From JAZRWQ01 sp045541395 (GTDB lineage: Bacteria; Bacillota; Clostridia; Oscillospirales; UMGS1783), in the NCBI GenBank assembly GCA_045541395.1, contig JAZQIZ010000012.1, positions 1 to 55,769 of the forward strand: 55,769 nt of DNA, in the 5' to 3' direction. Under the pieces are notes generated by a model. The model worked only from the letters and a program-made list of their open reading frames with translations, was not told the DNA's origin and made no database searches. The translations under genes and the position numbers were made by a program. Below are positions 6,510 through 15,343 of the stretch, in pieces. How positions within the stretch are numbered: the stretch's first letter is position 1; the number at the start of each line of letters is the position of its first letter.

Positions 6510-7542
6510 TGCATCAACTAAATATGAAGTGCTTATAGGCAAATCAATTATTCGGTCCTTAGGCAAGGAGCTTTTAAAAATAAAGCCTGTTTGTAAGCTT
6601 ATGATAGTTACCGATGATAACGTTGCCCCGTTATATCTTTCTCAAACCTCCTTTATTCTTTCCGGGGCAGGGTATGAGGTGTCAAGTTTTGTTGTGAAAA
6701 ACGGTGAGGGCGCTAAAAGCAAGGAGGTCCTCTTTGAACTTCTGGATGCTCTTTGCGAAAACTCCTTTAAAAGAAGTGATATGCTTGTGGCATTAGGCGG
6801 CGGGGTTGTTGGTGACCTTACAGGGTTGGCGGCTTCGCTTTACATGAGGGGTGTGGATTTTATTCAGCTTCCCACCACCCTCCTTGCGGCTGTAGACTCT
6901 TCTGTCGGCGGGAAGACGGCAGTTAATATTTCCGGAGGCAAAAATTTAGTAGGTACCTTCTGGCAGCCAAGACTTGTTGTGTGTGATACCGAAAGATTTA
7001 AAACCTTGCCGGAGGAGGTCTTCTCTGCAGGTGCCGCCGAGGTTATAAAATACGGAGCAATATTAGATAAAGAATTTTTTGAAGCCCTGGAAAAAGGCGC
7101 GCTTAAGAATAATATTGAATACGTTGTTTCTCACTGTGTAGAGCTTAAAAGAGACATCGTTGAAGCTGACGAATTTGATAAAGGCAAAAGAGCTGTACTA
7201 AATTTCGGCCATACTTTAGGCCACGCCATTGAAAAAGCAAGCGGTTATACAATGCCTCACGGCTTTGCCGTTGGCATTGGTATGGTAAGAATAAGCACCG
7301 CTGCTGAAAAAACAGGCCTTTGCAGTAATATAACCCAAAGGCTTAAGGCTCTTTTAGAAAAAGAAGGAATTCCAACAGAATGTGATTATTCTTCTGCAGA
7401 GCTGGTGCAGGGTGCCCTTTCGGATAAAAAATCCGATAAGGACGGTATAACCGTTATTTTGCCGATGGATATCGGACAGTACAAGCTTTATAAGGCTACA
7501 AGCTATGAGCTTATAAAAATGATTGAGCTTGGGGTAAACTGA
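6490..7542 (+). CDS. aroB: 3-dehydroquinate synthase
   Basis: AroB cyclises DAHP to 3-dehydroquinate using NAD and a divalent metal. The 350-residue product is full length and shows the NAD site GGGVVGDLTGLAAS, the QLPTTLLAAVDSSVGGKTAVN segment, the AGAAEVIKYG motif, and metal-binding residues in FGHTLGHAIE and MPHGFAVGIG. The start is TTG inside the end of tyrA; the first residues (MNRVVINASTKYEVLIG) match the family N-terminus, whereas no ATG occurs early enough. The 20-base overlap suggests translational coupling to tyrA. Confidence 0.92.
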   Translation: MNRVVINASTKYEVLIGKSIIRSLGKELLKIKPVCKLMIVTDDNVAPLYLSQTSFILSGAGYEVSSFVVKNGEGAKSKEVLFELLDALCENSFKRSDMLVALGGGVVGDLTGLAASLYMRGVDFIQLPTTLLAAVDSSVGGKTAVNISGGKNLVGTFWQPRLVVCDTERFKTLPEEVFSAGAAEVIKYGAILDKEFFEALEKGALKNNIEYVVSHCVELKRDIVEADEFDKGKRAVLNFGHTLGHAIEKASGYTMPHGFAVGIGMVRISTAAEKTGLCSNITQRLKALLEKEGIPTECDYSSAELVQGALSDKKSDKDGITVILPMDIGQYKLYKATSYELIKMIELGVN

Positions 7543-8741
7543 TGGATATTGTAATTTCTCCTGCAAAACTTGCAGGTAATATAGAGGCCATTTCCTCAAA
7601 GTCCGACGGCCACCGTGCATTGATCTGCGCCGCGCTTTGCAGGGAAGAAACGGTTATTGAATTAAACTGTATTTCTCAGGATATTGAAGCGACCGTAGGC
7701 TGTATAAATTCCTTAGGCGCTTATGCTGAGATAGAGGAAGGTAAAATAATAGTTAAGGGTGCAAAATACCTTGAAAGTGCAACACTTGATTGTAACGAAA
7801 GCGGTTCCACAGCAAGGTTCTTATTGCCGGTGGCCGCAGCTCTTTGCAAAGAAGTTACCTTAACAGGCAAAGGCCGTTTGCCTCAGCGCCCTTTTACTGA
7901 AATATGCAAGGTACTGGAAGAGAACGGCTGTAAAACAAACAGTAACAGCCTTCCTATAACCGTAGCAGGTGAAATGAAAAGCGGGAACTATGAAATAGCG
8001 GGTAACGTTTCTTCTCAGTATATCTCCGGCCTGCTTTTTGCCCTGCCTCTGCTTTCAGGCAACAGTAAAATAATCCTTACATCCCCCTTGCAGTCCTCAG
8101 CCTATGTGGATATGACAATAAATACGTTAAAAGTGTTTGGCATAAATATTGAAATTACACAATACGGCTATTTTGTAAAGGGCAATCAGCAGTATATCTC
8201 GCCTAAAACCTATAAGGTGGAAGGGGATTGGTCCAACAGCGCTTTCTTTGTCGGCGCCAATGCGGTCGGCAGTAAAATCAATATTGGCGGTCTTAATGCA
8301 AACAGCCTGCAGGGTGATAAAAAAATAATTGAAATAGCAGAGAATATTGAAAATATAACCGAGCTGGACGTTAGCGAGATCCCCGATCTTGTTCCCATAA
8401 TTTCAGTGGTTTTTGCGCTTAATAAAGGCAAAAGGGCTATAGTAAACGCAAAAAGGCTTAGAATAAAGGAAAGTGACAGGATAAAGTCTGTTTGTAATAT
8501 GATAAATGCTTTGGGCGGCAATGCCATTGAGTATGAAGACAGTATTGTAATAGAAGGGGGTACCCTTGAAGGCGGCTGTATAGACAGTGCTTCAGACCAC
8601 AGAATAGTAATGGCGGGTGCCGTTGCGGCAACCTGCTGTAAAAATAAAGTTACAATAAAAAATGCTCAGGCAGTAGCAAAATCCTATCCGGATTTCTTTA
8701 AAGATTACGAAAAATTAGGAGGTAATGTAAATGTCCTCTGA
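7542..8741 (+). CDS. aroA: 3-phosphoshikimate 1-carboxyvinyltransferase (EPSP synthase)
   Basis: The enzyme transfers the enolpyruvyl group of PEP to shikimate-3-phosphate. The 399-residue product has the family pattern: SKSDGHRALICAAL near the N-terminus (phosphate-binding Lys and Arg), NESGSTARFLLP near residue 87, GKGRLPQRPF near residue 110, SSQYISGLLFALPL, and the C-terminal RIKESDRI and SDHRIVMA motifs. It is slightly shorter than the usual 420-430. It overlaps aroB by one base and aroC by eleven. Confidence 0.94.
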   Translation: MDIVISPAKLAGNIEAISSKSDGHRALICAALCREETVIELNCISQDIEATVGCINSLGAYAEIEEGKIIVKGAKYLESATLDCNESGSTARFLLPVAAALCKEVTLTGKGRLPQRPFTEICKVLEENGCKTNSNSLPITVAGEMKSGNYEIAGNVSSQYISGLLFALPLLSGNSKIILTSPLQSSAYVDMTINTLKVFGINIEITQYGYFVKGNQQYISPKTYKVEGDWSNSAFFVGANAVGSKINIGGLNANSLQGDKKIIEIAENIENITELDVSEIPDLVPIISVVFALNKGKRAIVNAKRLRIKESDRIKSVCNMINALGGNAIEYEDSIVIEGGTLEGGCIDSASDHRIVMAGAVAATCCKNKVTIKNAQAVAKSYPDFFKDYEKLGGNVNVL

Positions 8742-9804
8742 GTACGGCGAAAATATTAAAGTGTCCTTATTTGGTCAGTCCCACGCCAAGGCAATAGGTG
8801 TGGTAATAGATAATATTCCCGCAGGAATAAAACTTGATATGGACAAAATATTAAGCTTTATGGCAAGAAGGGCCCCCGGTAACAGCCCTCTTTCTACCTC
8901 CCGTAAGGAGGCTGATTATCCTGAGATCGTTTCCGGAGTGGTAGACGGTGAAACAGTGGGCGCTCCCATTTGCGCAGTGATCTATAATACCGATCAGAAA
9001 AGTAAGGATTATTCCCAAATCGCTTCCTGCCCCCGCCCCTCCCATGCGGATTTCCCTGCCCTTATAAAATACGGTGAGGCTCACGATATCCGCGGCGGCG
9101 GTCTTTTCTCCGGAAGGCTTACGGCCCCTCTTTGTTTTGCAGGAGCCCTTTGTAAACAGCTTCTTGAAGAAAAGGGTATTTATATAGGCGCTCATATTAA
9201 ATCCGTTGCAGGCATTGAGGATACCCTTTACGATCCTGTTAACGTAAATAAGGAAACTTTAAACATAAGCGCAGAAAAATCATTCCCGGTACTGTGTGAT
9301 GAAAAGGGCCTGAAAATGCAGGAGAAAATACTTGAAGCCAAGGCTTCCCTGGATTCCGTTGGCGGGCAGATAGAATGTGCCGTTATCGGTCTTAAAGCAG
9401 GTATGGGCGAGCCCTTTTTCGGCAGTATAGAGGGAAGGATAAGCAGAGCTATGTTCTGTATCCCTGCAATAAAGGGAATAGAATTCGGTATCGGCTTTAA
9501 GGGTACTGAACTTTACGGTTCTTTGCATAACGATCCTTATTGCGTAAAGGACGGCAGGATAGTGACTCTTACAAACAATAACGGCGGAATTTTAGGCGGT
9601 CTTTCCAGCGGAATGCCTATAGTTTTCTCTGTAGCCGTTAAGCCTACACCATCTATAGGCAAAGAACAAAACACCGTTAATATTAAAACAATGGAAAATA
9701 CAAAGCTTACCGTTTCCGGCAGACACGACCCTTGTATCGTACCCCGCGCCGTGCCTTGTGTAGAGGCGGCGGCAGCAATAGCAATTTACGATATGATCAT
9801 TTAG
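8731..9804 (+). CDS. aroC: Chorismate synthase
   Basis: AroC eliminates phosphate from EPSP to give chorismate and needs reduced FMN. The 357-residue product shows family signatures: FGQSHAKAIGVVIDNIPAG near residue 13, RAPGNSPLSTSRKEAD, RPSHADFPALIKYG, DIRGGGLFSGRLTAPL, and the C-terminal GRHDPCIVPRAVPCVEAA. All active-site histidines and arginines I would look for are present. The ATG lies within the end of aroA after GGAGG, so the two are translationally coupled. Confidence 0.95.
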   Translation: MSSEYGENIKVSLFGQSHAKAIGVVIDNIPAGIKLDMDKILSFMARRAPGNSPLSTSRKEADYPEIVSGVVDGETVGAPICAVIYNTDQKSKDYSQIASCPRPSHADFPALIKYGEAHDIRGGGLFSGRLTAPLCFAGALCKQLLEEKGIYIGAHIKSVAGIEDTLYDPVNVNKETLNISAEKSFPVLCDEKGLKMQEKILEAKASLDSVGGQIECAVIGLKAGMGEPFFGSIEGRISRAMFCIPAIKGIEFGIGFKGTELYGSLHNDPYCVKDGRIVTLTNNNGGILGGLSSGMPIVFSVAVKPTPSIGKEQNTVNIKTMENTKLTVSGRHDPCIVPRAVPCVEAAAAIAIYDMII

Positions 9805-9816
9805 GAGAAATAAAAA

Positions 9817-10950
9817 ATGGATATAAAGGAATTAAGAGAAGAAATAAATCAGATAAACGATGAAATAACCCGGCTTTTTCAGAAGCGTATGCAGGTGGCA
9901 GCCAAAATAGCGGATTATAAAAAGGCAAATAATATGATGGTTATGGATGCTTCCCGCGAACGTGATATAATAAGCACAGAAACCGATAAGGTTTCCGAAG
10001 AGCTTCAGGGTTATACAAAGATCTTGTATCATACACTGTTTGATCTGAGCCGTTCTTATCAGGACAGACGTTTAAATAATGGCGGCTCCTTAAAAAAAGA
10101 AATTGAACTGGCTCTTAACGTTACCCCTAAGCTTTTCCCTGAAAAAGCAACCGTTGCCTGCCAGGGCGTTGAAGGTGCTTATTCTTCAAAGGCGGCAGAT
10201 AAGCTGTTCTCCTTGCCGAGAATTATGTATATGAACTCCTTTAACGGCGTATTTCAGGCAGTAGATAAGGGCCTTTGCCAGTACGGTATACTGCCTATAG
10301 AAAACAGCCTTCACGGTTCTGTAAGCGCAGTTTACGATCTTATGAAAAAACATAAATTCTATATTGCAAGAAGCGTAAAGCTGCAAATTAACCACTCGCT
10401 TTTAGGTAACAGAGGCGCATCTCTTTCTTCTGTAAAGGAAATAGTTTCTCATGAACAGGCCATCGGTCAGTGTGCAGGCTTTCTTGAAAAGCTTGGTGTT
10501 AAGGTAACTATTGCTGAAAACACCGCCATGGCGGCAAAAACCGTTGCTCAGTCAGGCAGAAATGATATTGCGGCTATTGCCTCCAAGGCCTGCGCAGACG
10601 AATATGGCCTTAAGGTAATAGAATCTGATATTCAGGATAATGATAATAACTATACCCGCTTTATCTGCATTTCCAAAAACCTTCAAATATTCCCGGGCGC
10701 AAATAAAATAAGTATTATGTTCAACGTATCCCATCGTCCTGGTTCCCTTTATTCTCTTATTTCCAAGTTCTCTGCCTTAGGACTTAACCTAACCAAACTT
10801 GAAAGCCGCCCTATTCCCGGCAAGGACTTTGAGTTTATGTTCTATATGGATATGGAGGCTTCTATTTACTCTGATGCGGTTGTTGATCTTATTTCTCAGC
10901 TGACCAACGAGGAAGAACTGACCTTCCTTGGCGGCTATTACGAGGTGTAA
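9817..10950 (+). CDS. pheA: Bifunctional chorismate mutase / prephenate dehydratase
   Basis: This P-protein converts chorismate to prephenate and then to phenylpyruvate. Its 377 residues split into an AroQ-class chorismate mutase (about 1-90, starting DIKELREEINQINDEI), a prephenate dehydratase domain (about 110-285, with GVEGAYSSKAA, GILPIENSLHGSV, ISHEQAIGQC-like SHEQAIGQC and NYTRFICI) and a C-terminal ACT domain (about 295-377). The ACT domain has the ESRP phenylalanine-binding motif, so allosteric inhibition by Phe is expected. GGAGAAA precedes the ATG. Confidence 0.94.
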   Translation: MDIKELREEINQINDEITRLFQKRMQVAAKIADYKKANNMMVMDASRERDIISTETDKVSEELQGYTKILYHTLFDLSRSYQDRRLNNGGSLKKEIELALNVTPKLFPEKATVACQGVEGAYSSKAADKLFSLPRIMYMNSFNGVFQAVDKGLCQYGILPIENSLHGSVSAVYDLMKKHKFYIARSVKLQINHSLLGNRGASLSSVKEIVSHEQAIGQCAGFLEKLGVKVTIAENTAMAAKTVAQSGRNDIAAIASKACADEYGLKVIESDIQDNDNNYTRFICISKNLQIFPGANKISIMFNVSHRPGSLYSLISKFSALGLNLTKLESRPIPGKDFEFMFYMDMEASIYSDAVVDLISQLTNEEELTFLGGYYEV

Positions 10951-10951
10951 T

Positions 10952-12178
10952 ATGGATCTCCGCTTCGGACTTATAGGTGAAAAACTGCCTCATAGCTTTT
11001 CTAAAGAAATTCACGAAAGCCTTTGGGCGGAAAGCTACGAGCTTATTGAGCTAAAAAAAGAAGAGGTTGAGGATTTCTTTAATAAAAAAGAGTTCTCAGG
11101 TGTAAACGTAACTATCCCTTATAAGGAAACAGCTATGAACTGCTGTGACGTGGTAGATGAAAACGCAAAAAAAATAGGCTGTGTAAATACTGTTATTAAT
11201 AAAAACGGCGTTCTTTACGGCTATAATACAGATTATAATGGCTTTAAGGATTGTGTTGCGAGAGAAAATATCTCCTTTGAAAATAAAAGTGTTTTAATTT
11301 TAGGATCCGGTGCTACATCAAAAACCGTATATGTGGCTGTGAATGATATGGGCGCCGGTTCGGTTTCTTTTGCCTCTCGCAAAGGTAAGATAAACTATGA
11401 AAACGTTTATGAAAAATGCAGCCCTCAGGTTATAGTTAACACTACTCCGGTTGGTATGTACCCTGAAACAGACGGTCAGTTTATTGATCTTAGCCGTTTT
11501 TCAAACCTTGAAGCATATGCGGACGTTGTGTATAACCCATTGAAAACCAAAACCTATTTGCAGGCTAAAGATTTAGGCTTAAAATGCTGCTGCGGTCTTG
11601 CAATGCTTGTAGGTCAGGCTGTGAGCGCCGCTGAATATTTTACGGATTCTCAGATAGCAAAGGAAAAGGCAGGGGAGATATTAGAAAAAATAACTAAAAG
11701 CCGTACCAATATCGTGCTAACGGGTATGCCGGGCTGCGGTAAATCTACAGTAGGCCGTATTATTGCAAAAAAACTTTCCCGAAAGGTTTTTGACAGCGAC
11801 GAGCTTATTGAGCAGAAAGCAGGTCTTTCCATACCCGAAATGTTCGAAAAATACGGCGAGGCTTATTTCAGAAGCCTTGAGACTCAGGTAATCGCTGAAC
11901 TTTCAAAGAAAAACGGCATAATTATTTCTACAGGCGGCGGTGTGCCGCTGAAAGAAGAAAACCGCCAAAGGCTTTCCCAAAACGGCAGGATCTATTTTAT
12001 AAAGAGAGACTTGAATAATCTTGCAAGAGGCGGCCGGCCGCTTTCAAAGGATATAAATGCCCTTGAGCAAATGTATAAGGTACGTAAGCCGGTCTACTCA
12101 GCCTTTGCAGACATTACGGTTGAAAACAACAATACTTCCGAGCAGTGTGCTCAGCAGATTTGGAGTGATTTTATATGA
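10952..12178 (+). CDS. aroE-aroK: Fused shikimate dehydrogenase - shikimate kinase
   Basis: One uninterrupted 408-codon frame encodes two enzymes. Residues about 1-250 are AroE: SFSKEIHESLW (shikimate-binding serines), VNVTIPYKE (catalytic Lys), YNTDYNGF, the GSGATSKT nucleotide loop and NTTPVGMYP. Residues about 252-408 are AroK: P-loop GMPGCGKST near 258, DSDELIEQKAG, YFRSLE, STGGGVP and RPLSKD. ATG 10952 follows GAGGTG; the longer reading from 10928 would run through the end of pheA. The fusion links NADPH reduction of 3-dehydroshikimate with phosphorylation of its product. It overlaps aroQ by four bases. Confidence 0.95.
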   Translation: MDLRFGLIGEKLPHSFSKEIHESLWAESYELIELKKEEVEDFFNKKEFSGVNVTIPYKETAMNCCDVVDENAKKIGCVNTVINKNGVLYGYNTDYNGFKDCVARENISFENKSVLILGSGATSKTVYVAVNDMGAGSVSFASRKGKINYENVYEKCSPQVIVNTTPVGMYPETDGQFIDLSRFSNLEAYADVVYNPLKTKTYLQAKDLGLKCCCGLAMLVGQAVSAAEYFTDSQIAKEKAGEILEKITKSRTNIVLTGMPGCGKSTVGRIIAKKLSRKVFDSDELIEQKAGLSIPEMFEKYGEAYFRSLETQVIAELSKKNGIIISTGGGVPLKEENRQRLSQNGRIYFIKRDLNNLARGGRPLSKDINALEQMYKVRKPVYSAFADITVENNNTSEQCAQQIWSDFI

Positions 12179-12609
12179 AACTTCTTGTAATAAACGGCCC
12201 GAATATTAATATGCTGGGCATAAGAGAAAAGAATATTTACGGAGATCAGACCTTCGAAGCCCTTATCGGTACGATAAACAGTCACTGTCAAAAGCTTGGT
12301 ATTGAATGCGAATGCTTTCAGTCTAACCATGAAGGTGCTATTGTAGATAAGATACAGTCTGTATACGGCAAGGTTGACGGTATTGTTATTAATCCTGCCG
12401 CCTATACCCATACCAGCGTAGCAATATTAGATGCCCTTAAGGCGGTAAGCATTCCCACTGTAGAGGTGCATATTTCCGATATAAGCCAAAGAGAAGCTTT
12501 TCGTCAGCATTCATATATTTCCCTTTGCGCAAAAAAAACTATTGCAGGAAAAGGCTTTTTAGGTTATATTGAAGCTATAAATTATTTAAAAGAACTTTCG
12601 GAGGCTTAA
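12175..12609 (+). CDS. aroQ: 3-dehydroquinate dehydratase, type II
   Basis: AroQ dehydrates 3-dehydroquinate to 3-dehydroshikimate. The 144-residue product is standard length for the dodecameric type II enzyme and has LVINGPNINMLGIREKNIYG (the catalytic loop with Arg and Tyr), SNHEGAIVDKIQ, NPAAYTHTSVAILDAL and EVHISDISQREAFR with the catalytic His. The ATGA overlap with the aroE-aroK fusion places the two consecutive steps next to each other, though the gene order does not follow the pathway elsewhere. Confidence 0.95.
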   Translation: MKLLVINGPNINMLGIREKNIYGDQTFEALIGTINSHCQKLGIECECFQSNHEGAIVDKIQSVYGKVDGIVINPAAYTHTSVAILDALKAVSIPTVEVHISDISQREAFRQHSYISLCAKKTIAGKGFLGYIEAINYLKELSEA

Positions 12610-12610
12610 A

Positions 12611-13801
12611 ATGGAATATACATACTCAGATAATGCAAATAAGCTTGTTTCTTCCGCTATCCGCGACATTTTAAAAATGGCTCAGCGTCCGGGTGTTATC
12701 TCCCTCTCTGCAGGTAACCCCTCTCCCGATGCCTTCCCTAAAGAGGATATAGCCAAAATAGTAAATAATATTTTTGAAACCGACCCGGTAAAGGCCCTTC
12801 AGTACAGCACTACCGACGGCGAAGCTTCCTTCATAAAATATCTTAAGGATTATGAAGCTGATAAGCATCAGCTTTTTAAAGAAAACGACAGTTTAATGAT
12901 AACCGCCGGCGCTCAGCAGGTTATGCTCCTTACAGCCCGTATTCTTTGTAACCCGGACGAAGTTATTTTAGTTGAGGAACCCAGCTTCGTAGGCTCCTTA
13001 AATAGCTTCAGAAGTATCGGTGCAAAGCTTGTGGGTGTACCTATGGAGGATGACGGCCTGAATCTTGAGGTTTTAGAGCAAAAGGCCAAGGAGCTTTCTC
13101 CTAAGCTTTTATACGTTATCCCTAATTTCCAGAACCCTACCGGTATTACTACATCACTGGAGAAGAGAAAGGCTATTTACGAAATAGCTAAAAAGTATAA
13201 TATCTTTATTATTGAAGATAACCCTTACGGCGAATTAAGATATGAAGGTGAACACATCCCTGCCATTAAATCCTTCGATGAGGAGGGAATAGTAATGTAT
13301 GCAGGCAGCTTCTCCAAGGTAATATCCCCCGGTCTTCGCGTTGGTTATGCCATCGGCCCCAATGAAATTATTCGCAAAATGGTGGTTGCTAAGCAGGCGG
13401 ATGACGTTCATACCTCCATTCTCTCACAGCTTATCTGCCATAGGGTTATGACCGAAACCGATTACGAAGATTATCTTGACGGCCTGAGAGGCATTTATGC
13501 TCAAAAGCTCAGTCTTTGCTTGGAGCTTTTTGAAAAGCATCTTGCACCCTACGGTGTTAAGAAGTCTCCCGTTTTCGGCGGCCTTTTCGTTTGGTGTTCT
13601 TTGCCCGAAAGTATAGATATGAATGAATTCTGTGAGAAAGCTTTAACTGAATTTGACGTGGCCGTTGTTCCCGGCGGTGCCTTCTTCTGCACTCCCGAAA
13701 ACGTAACCAACAGCTTCCGCATTAATTTCTCCACCCCCTCTGACAGCCAAATGAAAGAAGGCTTTGCCCGCTTAGAAAAAGCCCTCCGATCCTTCATATA
13801 A
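12611..13801 (+). CDS. PLP-dependent aminotransferase, probably aromatic
   Basis: This 396-residue fold-type I enzyme belongs to the family of 2-aminoadipate/LysN and MocR-like aminotransferases: SAGNPSPDAFP, TAGAQQVMLLTARI, the EEPSFVGS stretch, PNFQNPTG, EDNPYGELRY, and the PLP lysine in GSFSKVISPGLRVGY near residue 237. Sitting last in an operon for Phe and Tyr synthesis, one base after aroQ, it most likely transaminates phenylpyruvate and 4-hydroxyphenylpyruvate. Specificity is inferred from context only. A strong terminator follows. Confidence 0.88.
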   Translation: MEYTYSDNANKLVSSAIRDILKMAQRPGVISLSAGNPSPDAFPKEDIAKIVNNIFETDPVKALQYSTTDGEASFIKYLKDYEADKHQLFKENDSLMITAGAQQVMLLTARILCNPDEVILVEEPSFVGSLNSFRSIGAKLVGVPMEDDGLNLEVLEQKAKELSPKLLYVIPNFQNPTGITTSLEKRKAIYEIAKKYNIFIIEDNPYGELRYEGEHIPAIKSFDEEGIVMYAGSFSKVISPGLRVGYAIGPNEIIRKMVVAKQADDVHTSILSQLICHRVMTETDYEDYLDGLRGIYAQKLSLCLELFEKHLAPYGVKKSPVFGGLFVWCSLPESIDMNEFCEKALTEFDVAVVPGGAFFCTPENVTNSFRINFSTPSDSQMKEGFARLEKALRSFI

Positions 13802-13803
13802 CA

Positions 13804-13834
13804 AAAAGCAACACGAGTATATCGTGTTGCTTTT
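13804..13834. terminator. Bidirectional terminator
   Basis: AAAAGCAACACGA and its exact complement form a 13-bp stem with a five-base loop, with A and T runs on either side. It serves the aro operon on the plus strand and the convergent XRE gene on the minus strand, whose stop codon lies inside the stem. Confidence 0.85.
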
Positions 13835-14084
13835 ACTTTTTGTAAGAATCATCAAATAGTTCATCTACAGTAACCTTGAATACTTTGGATATAGCTAAAA
13901 GCTCAATATCAGTAACTGTGCGGGACTGGTCTTCTATTCGAGAAACGGAGCCTCTGCAGACATACACGCCTTGTAACTCCAGAAGTGCTGAAAGTTTTTG
14001 CTGACTCATTTTATTTTTTGTGCGTAGTCTACGTATTTTTTTACCCACAAAATTCATTTTTTCGCCATCTATTATTCTAGCCAT
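13833..14084 (-). CDS. XRE-family helix-turn-helix regulator
   Basis: The 83-residue protein is almost entirely a lambda-repressor-like domain: IRRLRTKNKMSQQKLSALL, then VCRGSVSRIEDQSRTVTDIELLAISKVFKVTVDELF. It resembles Cro/C1-type regulators without an additional sensing domain. ATG 14084 follows AAGGAGG with good spacing. It is divergent from the CFI-box gene and the intervening 131 bases hold two similar dyads that are its probable operators, suggesting it controls itself and its neighbour. Confidence 0.85.
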   Translation of the reverse strand: MARIIDGEKMNFVGKKIRRLRTKNKMSQQKLSALLELQGVYVCRGSVSRIEDQSRTVTDIELLAISKVFKVTVDELFDDSYKK

Positions 14085-14105
14085 AACTGTCCTCCTTTAG
14101 TATAT

Positions 14106-14175
14106 ATTGTCTTGACATAGGACAATTATTATGTTATCATTTCCTCAACATATACTTGTCCTGTCATAGGACAAT
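14106..14175. promoter_or_regulatory. Pair of matching dyad operators in a divergent promoter region
   Basis: attgtcttgacataggacaat (14106-14126 region) and cttgtcctgtcataggacaat (14155-14175 region) share the dyad TTGTC-N8-GGACAA and differ at only a few central bases. Their centres are 49 bases apart. The first covers the -35 box of the plus-strand gene. The divergently encoded XRE protein is the obvious candidate ligand. Confidence 0.75.
14112..14140 (+). promoter_or_regulatory. Promoter of the CFI-box gene
   Basis: TTGACA (14112-14117) and TATCAT (14135-14140) are separated by 17 bases, with TATG just before the -10 box. The -35 hexamer is embedded in the first operator dyad. Confidence 0.75.
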
Positions 14176-14215
14176 ATGAAGAAATTTAGAGATATTTTAA
14201 GAGAGGGAAAGAGTT

Positions 14216-15307
14216 ATGAAAGCAATTAAATGTGAAATGTGCGGTAGCGACGACCTTATTAAGCAAGACGGTATATTCGTATGTCAGTACTGTGGAACAA
14301 AATATTCTATAGAAGAAGCAAAAAAATTAATGGTTGAGATTGATAACTCGAAAAAATTATCCAACCTGTACGAAAGAGCAAGAAAATCTCTTGAAGTTGA
14401 TGACCTTGAGCACGCTGCAGAATACTATAAACAAATATTAGATGAAAATCCTTCTGATTGGGAGGCGTATTTTTATTCTTATCTTGGTGAATTCACATCA
14501 TACACGAATGCACAGGCTGGTTCGGTAGCAGATAAATTAGGAAATACAATTCCCGCAGCATATGATATGGCTATTGAAAATTGTAGCACAGATGAGGCTG
14601 TTGAAAGAGTTAAAACAATTACTACAAAAACTTCACTCAGATTACTTAGTATTGCGGCAGGTAGCGCGTCCTTGCTGCGACAGTATGAAGGTGGCAGCAT
14701 ATTATCGCCTGCGGGTAAAGTACACAATGATTTATATCAGAAAATGAGACCTATGGTTATGAATACAATAGGTAGCTGCATACTATCATATTGTGAAATA
14801 GAAAAGAAAATAGAGGAAATTATCAAAAATCGTGACGATCTTGATAAGAATATTTTAAATGATAGTTTATTGACAATTCGACGTGAAAGATTTCAAGTTG
14901 CTAATGTTGAGTTTGCACCATATGCTGGTTCTAGTGAGAAATTAATTAATAGTGAGAAAATTCGTGAATTTGCTGAAAAGGTAAAAGAGTTGGACTCTTC
15001 ATTTGAGATCCCTTCAACAGAGGCTTCATCTTCTTCCGGTGGTTGTTATGTGGCAACTGCGGTATATGGATCTTATGATTGCCCGCAAGTCTGGACGCTG
15101 AGACGTTATCGCGATAATACCCTTGCATCTACTTGGTATGGCAGAGCGTTTATTCGAGTGTACTACGCAATAAGCCCCACCTTAGTAAAATGGTTTGGCG
15201 ATACTAAATGGTTTAAGAAAATATGGCAAGGAAAACTCGACCGTATGGTTGCCGACCTGCAGGCAAAGGGCGTGGAATCCACTCCATATGAAGATAGACG
15301 CTGGTAA
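14216..15307 (+). CDS. Zinc-ribbon protein with C-terminal CFI-box domain
   Basis: The 363-residue protein begins with a zinc ribbon (CEMCGSDD...CQYCGTKYS, residues about 6-31), followed by a helical, possibly TPR-like middle region. After a Ser-rich linker it ends with a conserved block CYVATAVYGSYDCPQVWTLR and YYAISP (residues about 280-325) that matches what I know as the CFI-box C-terminal domain. That domain's function is not established. No signal peptide or strong membrane segment is evident. GAGAGGGAAAGAG precedes the ATG. It appears to be controlled by the divergent XRE protein and could be a horizontally acquired pair. Confidence 0.75.
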   Translation: MKAIKCEMCGSDDLIKQDGIFVCQYCGTKYSIEEAKKLMVEIDNSKKLSNLYERARKSLEVDDLEHAAEYYKQILDENPSDWEAYFYSYLGEFTSYTNAQAGSVADKLGNTIPAAYDMAIENCSTDEAVERVKTITTKTSLRLLSIAAGSASLLRQYEGGSILSPAGKVHNDLYQKMRPMVMNTIGSCILSYCEIEKKIEEIIKNRDDLDKNILNDSLLTIRRERFQVANVEFAPYAGSSEKLINSEKIREFAEKVKELDSSFEIPSTEASSSSGGCYVATAVYGSYDCPQVWTLRRYRDNTLASTWYGRAFIRVYYAISPTLVKWFGDTKWFKKIWQGKLDRMVADLQAKGVESTPYEDRRW

Positions 15308-15343
15308 AAAAAAGTAACGAGGTTAAAACCTCGTTACTTTTTT
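15308..15343. terminator. Bidirectional terminator
   Basis: AAGTAACGAGGTT and its complement with a short A loop, flanked by A and T runs, separate the CFI-box gene from the convergent fau gene, whose 3' end overlaps the stem. Confidence 0.85.
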
